From Micromonospora echinospora (lineage in GTDB: Bacteria; Actinomycetota; Actinomycetes; Mycobacteriales; Micromonosporaceae), in contig NZ_LT607413.1 in the NCBI RefSeq assembly GCF_900091495.1, forward strand, positions 806,001-870,000: DNA of 64,000 nt. Direction: 5' to 3'. Below the pieces are notes generated by a model that searched no databases, was not told the DNA's origin, and was given only the letters and a program-made list of their open reading frames with translations. The position numbers and the translations under genes are program-made. Below are positions 24,496 to 35,921 of this stretch, piece by piece. Within the stretch, counting starts at the first letter, position 1. Each line of letters opens with the position of its first letter.

Positions 24496-25358
24496 GTCGG
24501 TGGCTCCTCTTTCCCGGCGATGTCCGTGAGCCGGTTCTCGTACACGTGGACCGGCCACTTCTTCCGCAACGACCGGGCGAGTCGGCTCAGATGTTCCTCC
24601 TGACGATACGAGGCCATCGCCGACTTCACCTTGTAGGCCAGCGCCGCGTCCCAGTTCGTCTGCTGGAACGAGATGTGCTCGACGCGGACCACCCACCATC
24701 GTTTGTTCTTCGGGTCCGCGGACAACCCGACTCCCCCGGCGGTGCCGACCGCGAAGGCGGCACGCGAGATCATCGGATCGGCGCCCTCGCCGTGATCGTC
24801 GATCGTGGCCGTGCCGCTGGCCGTCGCGCCGCCCTCCCGCACCAACTGCTGGAAGGTCGACGCGTCGGTGCCGGCGGCACGTTCCAGGGCCGTGGTGGCC
24901 GGGGCGGAGTCGGCGAACTCGGCCCACGCCACCTCGGCCCGGGCCACGTTCCCGAAGAGGCGGCGGTGTTCCTGGTACCAGGCGCGGGCCTCGTCGTCGG
25001 TGATGTCCTCGGCGGTGAGGTCGGCAGCGCCGCGCTGTTCCTGCGTGACGAGGGTGGCGATCTGGTGGGCCCGGGTCGGCCCGGTGATGCCACGGCGGGC
25101 GGCTTCCCGTCCCAGCAGTTCGTCCCGGATCGCCAGTTCCAGCGCCTGCGGCCACGGACCGGAGTAGCCGCCGGCCACCAGCACCGCCGGCAGGGGGCTG
25201 TCCGGGATCAGCGCGCGAACCTGCTCGACGGTAACGGGTTCACCCGCCACGGTGGCCAGCACGTCCGGCTGCGGATCCACCGACTGGTCGGTGGATCCGC
25301 AGCCGGCCGCCACCAGTGCGACCGTGAGGAACGACACGGCGAGAAGAAGTGGCTTCAT
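24492..25358 (-). CDS. PpiC/SurA-like peptidyl-prolyl isomerase lipoprotein
   Basis: A 288-aa exported lipoprotein: signal peptide with lipobox LVAAGC near residue 20, then a SurA-N-like helical chaperone part (VTVEQVRALI, LELAIRDELLGREAARRGI). A parvulin-like region follows (about 150-235), with PMISRAAFAVGTAGGVGL and WWVVRVEHISF. The catalytic centre is poorly conserved, so it may act only as a chaperone. It lies between a secreted Cys-rich protein (19 bases upstream) and a membrane protein (overlapping), suggesting it helps fold the secreted partner. Confidence 0.8.
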   Translation of the reverse strand: MKPLLLAVSFLTVALVAAGCGSTDQSVDPQPDVLATVAGEPVTVEQVRALIPDSPLPAVLVAGGYSGPWPQALELAIRDELLGREAARRGITGPTRAHQIATLVTQEQRGAADLTAEDITDDEARAWYQEHRRLFGNVARAEVAWAEFADSAPATTALERAAGTDASTFQQLVREGGATASGTATIDDHGEGADPMISRAAFAVGTAGGVGLSADPKNKRWWVVRVEHISFQQTNWDAALAYKVKSAMASYRQEEHLSRLARSLRKKWPVHVYENRLTDIAGKEEPPT

Positions 25359-25377
25359 GGTTCGAGGTGTCCGGGCT

Positions 25378-26316
25378 CTAACCGCACTGGTTCGTCGACC
25401 ACAGGAAGTCGTCGTCGGCTTCCCAGTACTCGTCGCCGCAGTTGCTGTCCCACGGGTTCGTCGATCCGCCGTGGACCCGGCCGCAGCGGTCGTGGTCAGC
25501 ACAGTCGTAGGTGTAGCCGGTGATGATGAAACAGCCACCACCGCACTTGCCCATGCAGTCGTACGAGGCGGGGCCGACGTAGACGACCTCGCTCATCATG
25601 CAGTGGTCGCCCGCGTCGTGGAGCACCCACTCGTTCGCGTTGCACCTGGTGTACCAGATCCCGTCCTCGTTGTCCTCCTGGCAGGCGGCGACCACGTCTT
25701 TCCGTTCCATGCTGTCCGGGACGGTGGCGAAGGTGGCCTCCTTCAGGCACGACTCCACCGCGACGGCGCTGTCCGGGAGCTTCCGGTCACCGAATCGTTC
25801 CGCCGGACGGGGCACGTCCTGGGTCCCGATCATGGTGCCGGGGGGCGCCTCGGCGAGCAGCAAGGCAAGGCGGATGGTCAGGTCCCGGTGCAGCGGGATG
25901 GGCGCCTTCGTGGCGCTGGCCGGCTCGACCCACTCCGACTCGAGGGAGTTGGCGAAGGCGTCGAGCGCGAGCTTGTCCGCCGGCTCCAACGCGGCACCCC
26001 GACCGGACCACCGGGCGGTGCCCTTCGCGTGGTCCTTGCTGGCCGTGAACGTCTTGCCGCCGACGGAGAGCGTCACCTGCGTCGACACGGCGCTCCTGGC
26101 CGTGGCCGCGAACTCGACCACGGTGGCCGAGCGGGCGAACGTGCCGGCGTCGTGGCTGGCCGACGACGCGGTGACGTGGAGGTCGTTGCTGGCCAGCGGT
26201 TGCGCGACCGGCGCTGCGGAAGCTGCCGGCGTGGCCGAGGGCGCGACCAGGACGAGTGCGGCGCCGACAACCAGGATCTTGAAGAGACGGAGAGGTGAGG
26301 AGGTCCGGTGTCGCAT
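25378..26316 (-). CDS. Secreted Cys-rich protein with a phospholipase A2-like motif
   Basis: A 312-aa secreted protein. The start is ATG 26316 behind GGGGGAA; the signal peptide is LFKILVVGAALVLVAPSATP and ends near ASAAPVA. The middle part (residues 40-190) is unrecognised. The last 110 residues hold about ten cysteines and the stretch YDCADHDRCGRVHGG. This contains the C-x2-H-D-x-C pattern of the phospholipase A2 catalytic helix (His-Asp pair), preceded by CMGKCGGGC where a calcium loop might be. The PLA2 reading rests on this motif only. It heads a likely operon with a PpiC-like foldase and a membrane protein. Confidence 0.7.
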   Translation of the reverse strand: MRHRTSSPLRLFKILVVGAALVLVAPSATPAASAAPVAQPLASNDLHVTASSASHDAGTFARSATVVEFAATARSAVSTQVTLSVGGKTFTASKDHAKGTARWSGRGAALEPADKLALDAFANSLESEWVEPASATKAPIPLHRDLTIRLALLLAEAPPGTMIGTQDVPRPAERFGDRKLPDSAVAVESCLKEATFATVPDSMERKDVVAACQEDNEDGIWYTRCNANEWVLHDAGDHCMMSEVVYVGPASYDCMGKCGGGCFIITGYTYDCADHDRCGRVHGGSTNPWDSNCGDEYWEADDDFLWSTNQCG

Positions 26317-26424
26317 GCATTCCCCCATCGAAGCCCGTGGGGTACGCATCAGGAGTGGTCGCTCCCGCGATTGCCGGACGAAGCGACCGTCGCGATGGCA
26401 CCCGTGCCGCCATTGGCGATATTG

Positions 26425-26454
26425 ATATTCGGCCATCAATTTGATGACTGTCAA
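26425..26454 (-). promoter_or_regulatory. Promoter with palindromic operator for the secreted-protein operon
   Basis: On the minus strand a perfect -35 TTGACA (26454-26449) precedes an AT-rich -10 region (TATCAAT near 26431-26424). Between them is the palindrome CATCAA-A-TTGATG (26434-26446). This 60-base AT-rich patch is unlike its surroundings. The rest of the 350-bp intergenic region up to the rpiR-like gene shows only an 8-bp palindrome, TATGCATA (26649-26656), 10 bases before that ATG. Confidence 0.55.
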
Positions 26455-26666
26455 TACCTGGCCGCACGCCGGCACCCGATCGCGACGAAGCCGCGCAGTC
26501 CCGCCGTGCCGCGATGTCGGCCGGACCCCCGGAGCGGGACGAACGGGCGCAGCCGCCCACCGGCGGCGATCGGGGCGGGCCGACCGAGAGTCGCCGCAGG
26601 CAGGAGGGGGTCTCGCGGGGGCGGCGGCCCTTGCCTTCTGAAAGTTCTTATGCATAGAGTCGCGGC

Positions 26667-27524
26667 ATGAATGAAACAGCCACCATCGGGGCTGGGCCGA
26701 GCGACCGGCTGCTGGATCTCTTCCACGGCGTCCGGCTCACCCCGACCCAGCGCCGGATCGCGCACTGCCTGGTGCAGCACGCCGGCTCGGTGGCCTACCT
26801 CTCCGCCGCCGAGGTCGCCGAACTGGCCGGGGTCAGCCAGCCGTCGGTGACCCGGTTCGCGGTCGCGCTCGGTCACGACGGCTACCCGGCGCTGCGCCGC
26901 CGGCTGCGTGAGCTGACCGGCGCCGGCACCACCGGCCCGTCCGGCGGGGAGAACGAACTGCAACGCGCGGTACGGGCCGAGATCGCCAACCTCGACCGGC
27001 TCGCCGGCCAGCTCGCCGACCGGGAACGGATCGCCGGGGCCGGCGCGCTGCTGGCCGCCAGCCGTCCGCTGCCGGTGCTCGGCCTGCGCGCCGCCGCTCC
27101 GCTGGCCGCGTACTTCGCGTACTTCGCCGCGAAGGTGCACCCGGACGTGCGGGTGCTCGACACCGGCGGCAGCCTGCTCACCGACCGCCTCGAACAGGCC
27201 GCCGTGGCCGGCGCGGACGCGCTGCTGGCCTTCGTCCTGCCCCGCTACCCCCGGGAGACCCTGGACGCGCTGCGCGCCGCCCGGGACGCCGGGCTACGGG
27301 TCGTGGCGATCACCGACTCGCCGGTCAGCCCGGCGACCGAGTACGCCGACCTGGTGCTGCCCGCCGCCGTCGGCACCGACCTGGTCTTCGACCTGCACAC
27401 CGCCCCGATGGCCCTGGCCATGGTGGTGCTTCAGGCGATCTGTGACGCCGCGCCGACCGACACGCAGGCCCGACTGGAGGCGTTCGAGGCGTCCGCCGCC
27501 CGCCGACAGTTGTTCCTCGGGTGA
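26667..27524 (+). CDS. MurR/RpiR-family transcriptional regulator of histidine use
   Basis: A 285-aa regulator. The N-terminal HTH_6 domain (residues 15-90) has [29 protein letters not shown]. The C-terminal half is a SIS domain (residues 125-270) with [19 protein letters not shown] and [22 protein letters not shown], which normally binds a phosphosugar or other small effector. It lies 14 bases before hutU on the same strand, so it most likely controls the hut genes, in place of HutC. The TATGCATA palindrome just upstream is a possible site. Confidence 0.9.
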   Translation: MNETATIGAGPSDRLLDLFHGVRLTPTQRRIAHCLVQHAGSVAYLSAAEVAELAGVSQPSVTRFAVALGHDGYPALRRRLRELTGAGTTGPSGGENELQRAVRAEIANLDRLAGQLADRERIAGAGALLAASRPLPVLGLRAAAPLAAYFAYFAAKVHPDVRVLDTGGSLLTDRLEQAAVAGADALLAFVLPRYPRETLDALRAARDAGLRVVAITDSPVSPATEYADLVLPAAVGTDLVFDLHTAPMALAMVVLQAICDAAPTDTQARLEAFEASAARRQLFLG

Positions 27525-27538
27525 GAGGAGATCCGACG

Positions 27539-29182
<1,644 letters not shown>

Positions 29183-29188
<6 letters not shown>

Positions 29189-29238
29189 GAGGGGACCCTT
29201 GTTCATCGAAAATGCCCTGCAGGGGTCCCCTGCTACCA
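29183..29238 (+). repeat. 56-bp palindromic repeat, copy 1, spanning the hutU/M20 gene junction
   Basis: Arms CGGTAGGAGGGGACCC and GGGTCCCCTGCTACCA form an imperfect inverted repeat, with a central part TTGTTCATCGAAAATG. Compared with the perfect copy at 42220-42275 it has two changes in the left arm. The repeat contains the hutU stop (TAG 29186-29188), the AGGAGGGG ribosome site and the TTG start of the following gene. Confidence 0.9.
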
Positions 29239-30494
29239 CTACCGCCGGCCGTTTCCGCGAGCTGTGGGACGAGATCGCGCCGATCGGGCGGGACGCGCGC
29301 ACCGGCGGTTACCTGCGGTACGCGTTCGGCGAGCCGGAGCGGCAGCTGCGGGAGTGGTTCCGCCAGCAGGCCGAGCGGCGGGGCATGCCGGTCAGCGACG
29401 ACGGCAACGGCAACCTCTTCGCCCGCTGGGGCGACCCGGAGGCCGGCGACGCCGTGCTCACCGGCAGCCACTTCGACTCGGTGCCGCACGGCGGGGCGTA
29501 CGACGGGCCGCTCGGCATCGTCAGCGCCTTCCTCGCCGTGGACGAACTGCGGGCAGCCGGGGTCACGCCGGCGCGACCGGTCGTCGTCGGCGCGTTCGTC
29601 GAGGAGGAGGGGGCCCGGTTCGGCGTACCGTGCCTGGGGTCGCGGCTGCTCACCGGGGCGCTGACGCCGGAGCGCGCGGCCGGGCTGCGCGACGCCGACG
29701 GGGTCAGCTTCGCCGAGGCGCTCGGCGACCGGCCGGCCGGTGCCCGGCCGGACCTGGTCGCCGGTTTCGCCGCCTTCGTCGAGCTGCACGTGGAGCAGGG
29801 CCGGGCGATGGTCGACCGGGACGCGTCGGTCGGGGTGGCGACGGCCATCTGGCCGCACGGCCGCTGGCGGTTCGACGTCACCGGCGAGGGCAACCACGCC
29901 GGTACGACCCGGATGGCCGACCGCCGTGACCCGATGCTCACCTACGCGTTCACCGTGCTGGCGGCGAACAAGGAGGCCCGGTTGCGCGGGGCACACGCCA
30001 CCGTCGGACGGGTCCGGGTCGAGCCGAACGCCACCAACGCGATCCCGGCCCGGGTGACCGGTTGGCTGGACGCCCGGGCCGCCGAGGAGTCCACGCTCGC
30101 CGAGCTGGTCGAGGCGGTGCGTGCCAAGGCGGCCGAGCGGGCCCGCCGGGACGGCACGGAGATCGCCCTGACCGAGGAGTCGGCGACGCCGCTGGTCGGT
30201 TTCGACGCCGACCTGGGCCGGCGGCTGGCGGCGCTGCTGGACGCGCCGACGCTGCCCACGGCGGCCGGGCACGACGCCGGGGTGCTGGCCGGGCACGTAC
30301 CGACCGCGATGCTCTTCGTCCGCAACCCGACCGGGGTGTCGCACTCCCCCGCCGAGTCGGCCACCGACGCCGACTGCGCCGCCGGGGTAACCGCCCTGGC
30401 CCGGGTGCTGGCCGAGCTGACCTCCCGGCCCGAACCGACCGGCGACTCCGACGACCCCGCCGGCCGCGCCGACCGGAGCGGGGCGGCGACGTGA
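29199..30494 (+). CDS. M20-family amidohydrolase (allantoate amidohydrolase-like) of the hut operon
   Basis: A 431-aa zinc peptidase-family hydrolase. Metal site residues are visible in GSHFDSVPHGGAYDGPLG, VEEEGARFG, FVELHVEQG and GVSHSPAE, with the dimerisation domain between (HGRWRFDVTGEGNHAGTTRM). Family enzymes hydrolyse N-carbamoyl or ureido groups. Inside a hut operon with HutF but no HutG, it probably removes the formyl group from N-formylglutamate, giving glutamate and formate; that is inference. No ATG or GTG lies near the expected N-terminus. The TTG at 29199, after AGGAGGGG, lies inside a palindromic repeat and is the best start. Confidence 0.9.
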   Translation: MFIENALQGSPATTTAGRFRELWDEIAPIGRDARTGGYLRYAFGEPERQLREWFRQQAERRGMPVSDDGNGNLFARWGDPEAGDAVLTGSHFDSVPHGGAYDGPLGIVSAFLAVDELRAAGVTPARPVVVGAFVEEEGARFGVPCLGSRLLTGALTPERAAGLRDADGVSFAEALGDRPAGARPDLVAGFAAFVELHVEQGRAMVDRDASVGVATAIWPHGRWRFDVTGEGNHAGTTRMADRRDPMLTYAFTVLAANKEARLRGAHATVGRVRVEPNATNAIPARVTGWLDARAAEESTLAELVEAVRAKAAERARRDGTEIALTEESATPLVGFDADLGRRLAALLDAPTLPTAAGHDAGVLAGHVPTAMLFVRNPTGVSHSPAESATDADCAAGVTALARVLAELTSRPEPTGDSDDPAGRADRSGAAT

Positions 30495-31852
30495 CCACCA
30501 CCCGCTGGCTCGCCGAGTACGCCTGGCTGCCCGGCGAGGCCGAACCGACCGCCGACGTGCTGGTCGAGACCGTCGACGGCCGGATCACCACGGTCGTCCC
30601 GCTGGCCAGCCGGACCCCGCCCACCGCCGGGGTCGAGGTGCTGGCCGACGCGGTACGCCTGCCCGGCCTGACCCTGCCGGGCCTGGCGAACGCCCACTCG
30701 CACGCGTTCCACCGGGCACTGCGCGGGCGGACGCACGGCGGTCGGGGCGACTTCTGGACCTGGCGGGACCTGATGTACACGGTCGCCGACCGGCTCGACC
30801 CGGACACTTACCTGGCTCTGGCCCGCGCCGTCTTCGCCGAGATGGCACTGGCCGGCGTCACCTGCGTCGGCGAGTTCCACTACCTGCACCACCGCCCCGA
30901 CGGCGGCCGGTACGACGACCCGAACGCGATGGGCGCGGCGCTGGTCGAGGCCGCCGCGCAGGCCGGCGTCCGGATCACCCTGCTGGACACCTGCTACCTG
31001 ACCGCGGCGGTGGACGGCCGCCCGCTGACCGGCCCGCAGCGCCGCTTCGGCGACGGGGACGCGGCCCGCTGGGCGGAACGGGTCGAGGCGTTCACCCCGG
31101 CCGGCGCGCACGCCCGCGTCGGCGCGGCGGTGCACTCGGTCCGGGCGGTCCCCGCCGACGGGCTCGGCACGGTCGCGGAGTGGGCCCGGCGGCACGACGC
31201 GCCGCTGCACGTGCACCTCTCCGAGCAGCCCGCCGAGAACGACGCCTGCCGGGCGGTGCACGGACGCACCCCGGCCCGGCTGCTCGCCGACCACGGGGTC
31301 CTCGGCCCGGCCACCACGGCCGTCCACGCCACCCATGTGACCAGCGCCGACGTCGCCCTGCTCGGTGGCAGCGGCACCGGTGTCTGCCTCTGCCCGACCA
31401 CCGAGCGGGACCTCGCCGACGGCATCGGCCCGGCCCGCCGGATGGCCGAGGCGGGCAGTCCGCTCAGCCTGGGCAGCGACAGTCACGCCGTCGTCGACCT
31501 CTTCGAGGAGGCCCGCGCGGTGGAGCTGGACGAGCGGCTGCGCACCCGGCAGCGCGGCCACTTCACCCCGGCGGCGCTGCGCGACGCGGCGACCGTGACC
31601 GGGCACGCCGCGCTGGGCTGGACCGACGCCGGGCGGATCGCCCCGGGCGGGCGGGCCGATCTGGTCACTGTTCGGTTGGACAGCGCGCGGACCGCCGGCG
31701 TACCCCTGGTCGGGGTGTTCTTCGCGGCGAACGCGGCCGACGTCACCCAGGTCGTCGTGGACGGCCGGGTCGTGGTCCGGGACGGTCGGCACACCAGCGT
31801 CGACGTGCCCACCGCGCTGGCCGACACCATCCGGGCGGTGATCGCCTCGTGA
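30491..31852 (+). CDS. hutF: Formimidoylglutamate deiminase
   Basis: A 453-aa amidohydrolase-superfamily enzyme turning N-formimidoyl-L-glutamate into N-formyl-L-glutamate plus ammonia, the fourth step of the five-step histidine pathway. Zinc ligands are seen in [29 protein letters not shown] and [16 protein letters not shown]. Substrate-loop features FWTWRDLMY and GEFHYLHH are typical of HutF. Its GTG overlaps the M20 gene's stop (GTGA), so the two are co-translated. Confidence 0.96.
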   Translation: MTTTRWLAEYAWLPGEAEPTADVLVETVDGRITTVVPLASRTPPTAGVEVLADAVRLPGLTLPGLANAHSHAFHRALRGRTHGGRGDFWTWRDLMYTVADRLDPDTYLALARAVFAEMALAGVTCVGEFHYLHHRPDGGRYDDPNAMGAALVEAAAQAGVRITLLDTCYLTAAVDGRPLTGPQRRFGDGDAARWAERVEAFTPAGAHARVGAAVHSVRAVPADGLGTVAEWARRHDAPLHVHLSEQPAENDACRAVHGRTPARLLADHGVLGPATTAVHATHVTSADVALLGGSGTGVCLCPTTERDLADGIGPARRMAEAGSPLSLGSDSHAVVDLFEEARAVELDERLRTRQRGHFTPAALRDAATVTGHAALGWTDAGRIAPGGRADLVTVRLDSARTAGVPLVGVFFAANAADVTQVVVDGRVVVRDGRHTSVDVPTALADTIRAVIAS

Positions 31853-31854
31853 GC

Positions 31855-31990
31855 GCGAGGAGCGCGCCGGGTCCGCGAGCCCCGCAGTCGCGCGCCCGTG
31901 CGAGGAGCGCGCCGGACGCGCGAGCCCCACGGTCGCGAACGCGCGCCCGTGCGAGGAGCGCGCCGGGTCCGCGAGCCCTGCCATCGCGGA
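31855..31990 (+). repeat. Three direct repeats between hutF and hutI
   Basis: Three near-identical units beginning GCGAGGAGCGCGCCGG start at 31855, 31900 and 31951 (spacing 45 and 51) and continue as GTCCGCGAGCC or close variants. They fill almost the whole 154-base gap between hutF and hutI. No coding potential is evident. Confidence 0.8.
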
Positions 31991-32006
31991 CGGAGGGCGG
32001 CACACC

Positions 32007-33176
32007 GTGAGCAGCCTGCTGATCGACAACATCGGGGAGCTGGTCACCAACGTGGCCGGCACCGGGGAGGGCGGCAAGCTCGGCATCCGCCGCGACGCGG
32101 CCATTCTCGTCGAGGAGGACCGCGTCGCCTGGCTCGGCCCGGCCCGGTACGCCCCGGCCGCCGCCCGCCGGATCGACGCCGACGGCGCGGCGGTGCTCCC
32201 CGGCTTCGTGGACAGCCACGCCCACCTGGTCTTCGCCGGGGACCGGGCCGCCGAGTTCGCCGCCCGGATGGCGGGGCAGCCGTACACCGGGGGCGGCATC
32301 CGGACCACCGTGGCGGCCACCCGCGCCGCCTCCGACGACACGCTGCGCGGCACCGTGCGCCGGCTCCGCGCGGAGGCGCTGCGCCAGGGCACCACCACCA
32401 TCGAGGTCAAGAGCGGGTACGGCCTGAACGTCGCCGACGAGGCCCGCTCGCTGCGGATCGCCACCGAGGTGACCGGGGAGACGACGTTCCTCGGCGCGCA
32501 CGTCGTCCCCACCGAGTACGCCGACCGCCCGGACGACTACGTCGGGCTGGTCTGCGGGCCAATGCTGCACGCCGCCGCCCCGTACGCGAAGTGGATCGAC
32601 GTGTTCTGCGAGCGGGGCGCGTTCGACGCCGACCACGCCCGCGCGATCCTCACCTGCGGGCAGGCCGCCGGCCTCGGGGTGCGGCTGCACGCCAACCAGC
32701 TCGGCCCCGGCCCGGGGGTCCAGCTCGCGGTGGAACTCGGCGCGGCCAGCGCCGACCACTGCACCCACCTGGACGACGCCGACGTGGACGCGCTGGCCGG
32801 GTCGGCCACCGTGGCCACGCTGCTGCCCGGCGCCGAGTTCTCCACCCGGTCGCCGTACCCGGACGCGCGCCGGCTGCTCGACGCCCGGGTCACCGTGGCG
32901 TTGGCGACCGACTGCAACCCCGGATCGTCGTACACGTCGTCGATGCCGTTCTGCGTCGCGCTCGCCGTACGCGAGATGGGGATGACCCCGGCGGAGGCGG
33001 TCTGGGCCGCGACCGCCGGTGGCGCGCGGGCGCTGCGCCGCGACGACGTGGGCGTCCTCGCCCCCGGGGCGCGGGCCGACCTGATGATCCTCGACGCCCC
33101 GTCCCACCTGCACCTGGCCTACCGGCCAGGGGTTCCCCTGATCCGCCAGGTCCTGCACAACGGAGTTCCGCGATGA
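32007..33176 (+). CDS. hutI: Imidazolonepropionase
   Basis: A 389-aa amidohydrolase-superfamily enzyme that opens 4-imidazolone-5-propionate to N-formimidoyl-glutamate, step three of histidine breakdown. Metal and substrate residues are in [44 protein letters not shown] and [11 protein letters not shown]. Length and order are standard. The GTG at 32007 begins [10 protein letters not shown]. It is separated from hutF only by the direct repeats. Confidence 0.98.
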   Translation: MSSLLIDNIGELVTNVAGTGEGGKLGIRRDAAILVEEDRVAWLGPARYAPAAARRIDADGAAVLPGFVDSHAHLVFAGDRAAEFAARMAGQPYTGGGIRTTVAATRAASDDTLRGTVRRLRAEALRQGTTTIEVKSGYGLNVADEARSLRIATEVTGETTFLGAHVVPTEYADRPDDYVGLVCGPMLHAAAPYAKWIDVFCERGAFDADHARAILTCGQAAGLGVRLHANQLGPGPGVQLAVELGAASADHCTHLDDADVDALAGSATVATLLPGAEFSTRSPYPDARRLLDARVTVALATDCNPGSSYTSSMPFCVALAVREMGMTPAEAVWAATAGGARALRRDDVGVLAPGARADLMILDAPSHLHLAYRPGVPLIRQVLHNGVPR

Positions 33177-33234
33177 GCAAGCAACACCGCACGCACCAGC
33201 CCCGACGCCCTGAGGCCCGTGGTCGGGTGACGTC

Positions 33235-34773
33235 ATGAGCGTGGTGACCGTCCAGCCCACCGGCGTGTCCCCGGCCGACGTGCTCGCCGTGGCCCGGGGC
33301 GCCGCGAAGGTCGTCCTCGACCCGGCCACGGTGGACGCGATGGCCACCAGCCGGGCCATCGTGGACGGCATCGTCGCCTCCGGCCGCCCGGTCTACGGCG
33401 TGTCGACCGGCTTCGGCGCGCTGGCCAACACGTTCGTCGCGCCGGAGCGGCGGGCCGAACTCCAGCACGCGCTGATCCGTTCGCACGCCGCCGGGGTCGG
33501 TGCGCCGATGCCCCGCGAGGTGGTGCGGGCGATGATGCTGCTGCGGGTACGCTCGCTGGCCCTCGGCCGCTCCGGGGTCCGGCCGCTGGTCGCCGAGGGT
33601 CTGGTCGACCTGCTCAACCACGACGTCACGCCGTGGGTGCCCGAGCACGGCTCGCTCGGCGCCTCCGGTGACCTCGCCCCGCTGGCGCACTGCGCGCTGG
33701 TGCTGCTCGGCGAGGGGTGGGTGCTCGGCCCGGACGGTGCGCGGATCCCCGCCGCCGACGCGCTGCGCCGGGCCGGCCTGGCTCCGGTGGCGCTGGCCGC
33801 CAAGGAGGGGCTGGCCCTGATCAACGGCACCGACGGGATGCTCGGCATGCTGCTGCTGGCCATCCACGACGCCGCCCACCTGTTCACCATGGCCGACGTG
33901 ACCGCCGCGCTGGCGATCGAGGCGATGCTCGGCTCGGAGCGGCCGTTCCTGCCCGAACTGCATGCCATCCGCCCGCACCCCGGGCAGGCGACCTCGGCGG
34001 CGAACATCCACCGGCTGCTCCAGGACTCGGCGGTGATGGACTCGCACCGGGACGACCTGGCGCACGCGGTGCAGGACGCGTACTCGATGCGCTGCGCGCC
34101 GCAGGTGGCCGGGGCGGCCCGGGACACGCTCGCCTTCGTCGAACAGGTCGCCGCCCGGGAACTCGTGTCCGTGGTGGACAACCCGGTGGTGCTGCCGGAC
34201 GGCCGGGTCGAGTCGACCGGCAACTTCCACGGTGCGCCGCTCGGTTTCGCCGCCGACTTCCTCGCCATCGCCGCGTCCGAGGTGGGCGCCATCGCCGAAC
34301 GCCGGGTGGACCGGCTGCTCGACGTGACCCGCTCCCGGGAGCTGCCGGCGTTCCTCTCCCCCGACGCCGGGGTGAACTCGGGACTGATGATCGCCCAGTA
34401 CACGGCCGCCGGCATCGTCGCGGAGAACCGCCGGTTGGCCGCCCCCGCCTCGGTGGACTCGCTGCCGACCAGCGGCATGCAGGAGGACCACGTCTCGATG
34501 GGCTGGGCGGCGACAAAGAAGCTGCGTACGGTGCTGGACAACCTGACCAGCCTGCTCGCGGTGGAGCTGCTCGCCGGGGTACGCGGGCTGCAACTGCGCG
34601 CCCCGCTCACCCCGTCCCCGGCCGGTCGGGCGGCGATCGCGGCGCTGGGCGGGATCGCCGGCGAGCCCGGCCCGGACGTCTTCCTCGCCCCGGTGATGGA
34701 AGCGGCCCGGGAAGTCGTCCGGGGCCCGCAGCTACGCGCCGCGATCGAGCAGGAGCTGGGCCGGCTGGGCTGA
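33235..34773 (+). CDS. hutH: Histidine ammonia-lyase
   Basis: A 512-aa enzyme turning histidine into urocanate and ammonia, the first step of the pathway. The MIO cofactor forms from A143-S144-G145 in HGSLGASGDLAPLAH. Other family motifs are PVYGVSTGFGALAN, KEGLALINGTDGMLG, VVDNPVVLPDG and SGMQEDHVSMG. The first enzyme is encoded last in this operon, 58 bases after hutI. A palindromic repeat follows and may end transcription. Confidence 0.98.
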   Translation: MSVVTVQPTGVSPADVLAVARGAAKVVLDPATVDAMATSRAIVDGIVASGRPVYGVSTGFGALANTFVAPERRAELQHALIRSHAAGVGAPMPREVVRAMMLLRVRSLALGRSGVRPLVAEGLVDLLNHDVTPWVPEHGSLGASGDLAPLAHCALVLLGEGWVLGPDGARIPAADALRRAGLAPVALAAKEGLALINGTDGMLGMLLLAIHDAAHLFTMADVTAALAIEAMLGSERPFLPELHAIRPHPGQATSAANIHRLLQDSAVMDSHRDDLAHAVQDAYSMRCAPQVAGAARDTLAFVEQVAARELVSVVDNPVVLPDGRVESTGNFHGAPLGFAADFLAIAASEVGAIAERRVDRLLDVTRSRELPAFLSPDAGVNSGLMIAQYTAAGIVAENRRLAAPASVDSLPTSGMQEDHVSMGWAATKKLRTVLDNLTSLLAVELLAGVRGLQLRAPLTPSPAGRAAIAALGGIAGEPGPDVFLAPVMEAAREVVRGPQLRAAIEQELGRLG

Positions 34774-34861
34774 GCACCGGCCGGCGGGGCTGAGTACCGG
34801 CCGGCTGGTCGGCGGCTGGGGTGCCTGGTTTCGTGCTGGGGTGGTTGGTTCGGCGCCGGGG

Positions 34862-34917
34862 TGGTTGCAGGGGGCCCTTCCTCATCAAAATGCGGTAGCA
34901 GGGGACCCCTGCTACCA
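34862..34917 (+). repeat. 56-bp palindromic repeat, copy 2
   Basis: Arms TGGTTGCAGGGGGCCC and GGGACCCCTGCTACCA (two mismatches) around a centre TTCCTCATCAAAATGCGG. It is in the convergent gap between hutH and the AEC transporter gene. Confidence 0.9.
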
Positions 34918-34931
34918 CCCCAGCGACCGCC

Positions 34932-35855
34932 TCAGCGGGTGCCGAGCAGGGCGACGGCGATCAGTACGGGCACCGCGCCCACGGTCGACAGGAGGATCGC
35001 GTCCCGGGCCAGCGTGACCCCCCGGCCGTAGCGGACCGCGTAGACGAAGACGTTCTGCGCCGTCGGCAGGGCGGCGGTGATCGTGCAGGCCAGCACCACC
35101 GGCTGCGGCAGCCCCAGCACGAACCGGGCCACCAGGTACGCCACCACCGGCTGGCCCACCGTCTTGAGCGACACGGCGAGCCGGACGTCCCGCCCGTTCT
35201 CCCCAGATCCGGGTGCCGGGGCGCCGTGCAGCGACAACCCGTACGCGAGCAGCGCGGCGGGCACCGCCATCGCCGCGACGAGTTCCACCGGCCGCAGCAC
35301 CGGCTCCGGTGGCAGCCAGCCGGTCAGCGCGCAGGCCACGCCGAGCGCGCAGGCCACGGTGACCGGGTTCGCCAGCGGCTGCACCACCACCCGGGCCAGT
35401 GACCGCCTGGTGCCGGTCGCCGTCTCCAGCACGGCGAACGCGATCGGTGCCATCACGACGAGCTGGAACATCATCACCGGCGCGACCACCGAGGCGTCGT
35501 CGAGGACGTACACGGCGATCGGGATGCCGATGTTCGCCGCGTTGACGTACGACGAGGCGAGCGCTCCGATGGTGACCTCCGGCGCGGGCCGACGCCACCA
35601 GAGCCCGGCGACGGCCACGAACACGGCCGCCACCACGGCGGTGCCCACCACCGTGACGACCAGGGCCGAGGAGGCGACCGCGAGCACGTCGGAACGGGCC
35701 ACGGTGTGGAACAGCAGCGCCGGGGTGGCCACGAAGAACGCCACCCGGGACAGGACGGTCGACGCCTCGGGACCGAGGGTGCCGCGCCGGCCGAGCAGCC
35801 AGCCGACCGCGACGACGGCCACGATGACCGCGAAGCCTGTCAGGACACCCGGCAC
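34932..35855 (-). CDS. AEC-family (auxin efflux carrier-like) transporter
   Basis: A 307-aa integral membrane protein with about ten helices (for example VLTGFAVIVAVVAVGWLLG, VLSRVAFFVATPALLFHTV, ASSYVNAANIGIPIAVYVL). The family exports or exchanges small organic acids such as malate or malonate. The N-A-A-N-I-G-I-P motif in helix 4 matches the family's conserved unwound segment. The start is taken as the GTG at 35855, which follows AGGGA. A longer frame adds a polar stretch before helix 1. Substrate unknown. Confidence 0.9.
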   Translation of the reverse strand: MPGVLTGFAVIVAVVAVGWLLGRRGTLGPEASTVLSRVAFFVATPALLFHTVARSDVLAVASSALVVTVVGTAVVAAVFVAVAGLWWRRPAPEVTIGALASSYVNAANIGIPIAVYVLDDASVVAPVMMFQLVVMAPIAFAVLETATGTRRSLARVVVQPLANPVTVACALGVACALTGWLPPEPVLRPVELVAAMAVPAALLAYGLSLHGAPAPGSGENGRDVRLAVSLKTVGQPVVAYLVARFVLGLPQPVVLACTITAALPTAQNVFVYAVRYGRGVTLARDAILLSTVGAVPVLIAVALLGTR

Positions 35856-35921
35856 GTCGTCCCTCTTCCTCTGCCGGCAGCCGGACCCCGGCACCGGTGT
35901 CCACCGACGGCCCGCACCGCC

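Noticed and set aside
26649..26656. TATGCATA palindrome before the rpiR-like gene as a defined operator
   Set aside because: Only 8 bp and no second copy near hutU; mentioned as possible but not listed as a site.
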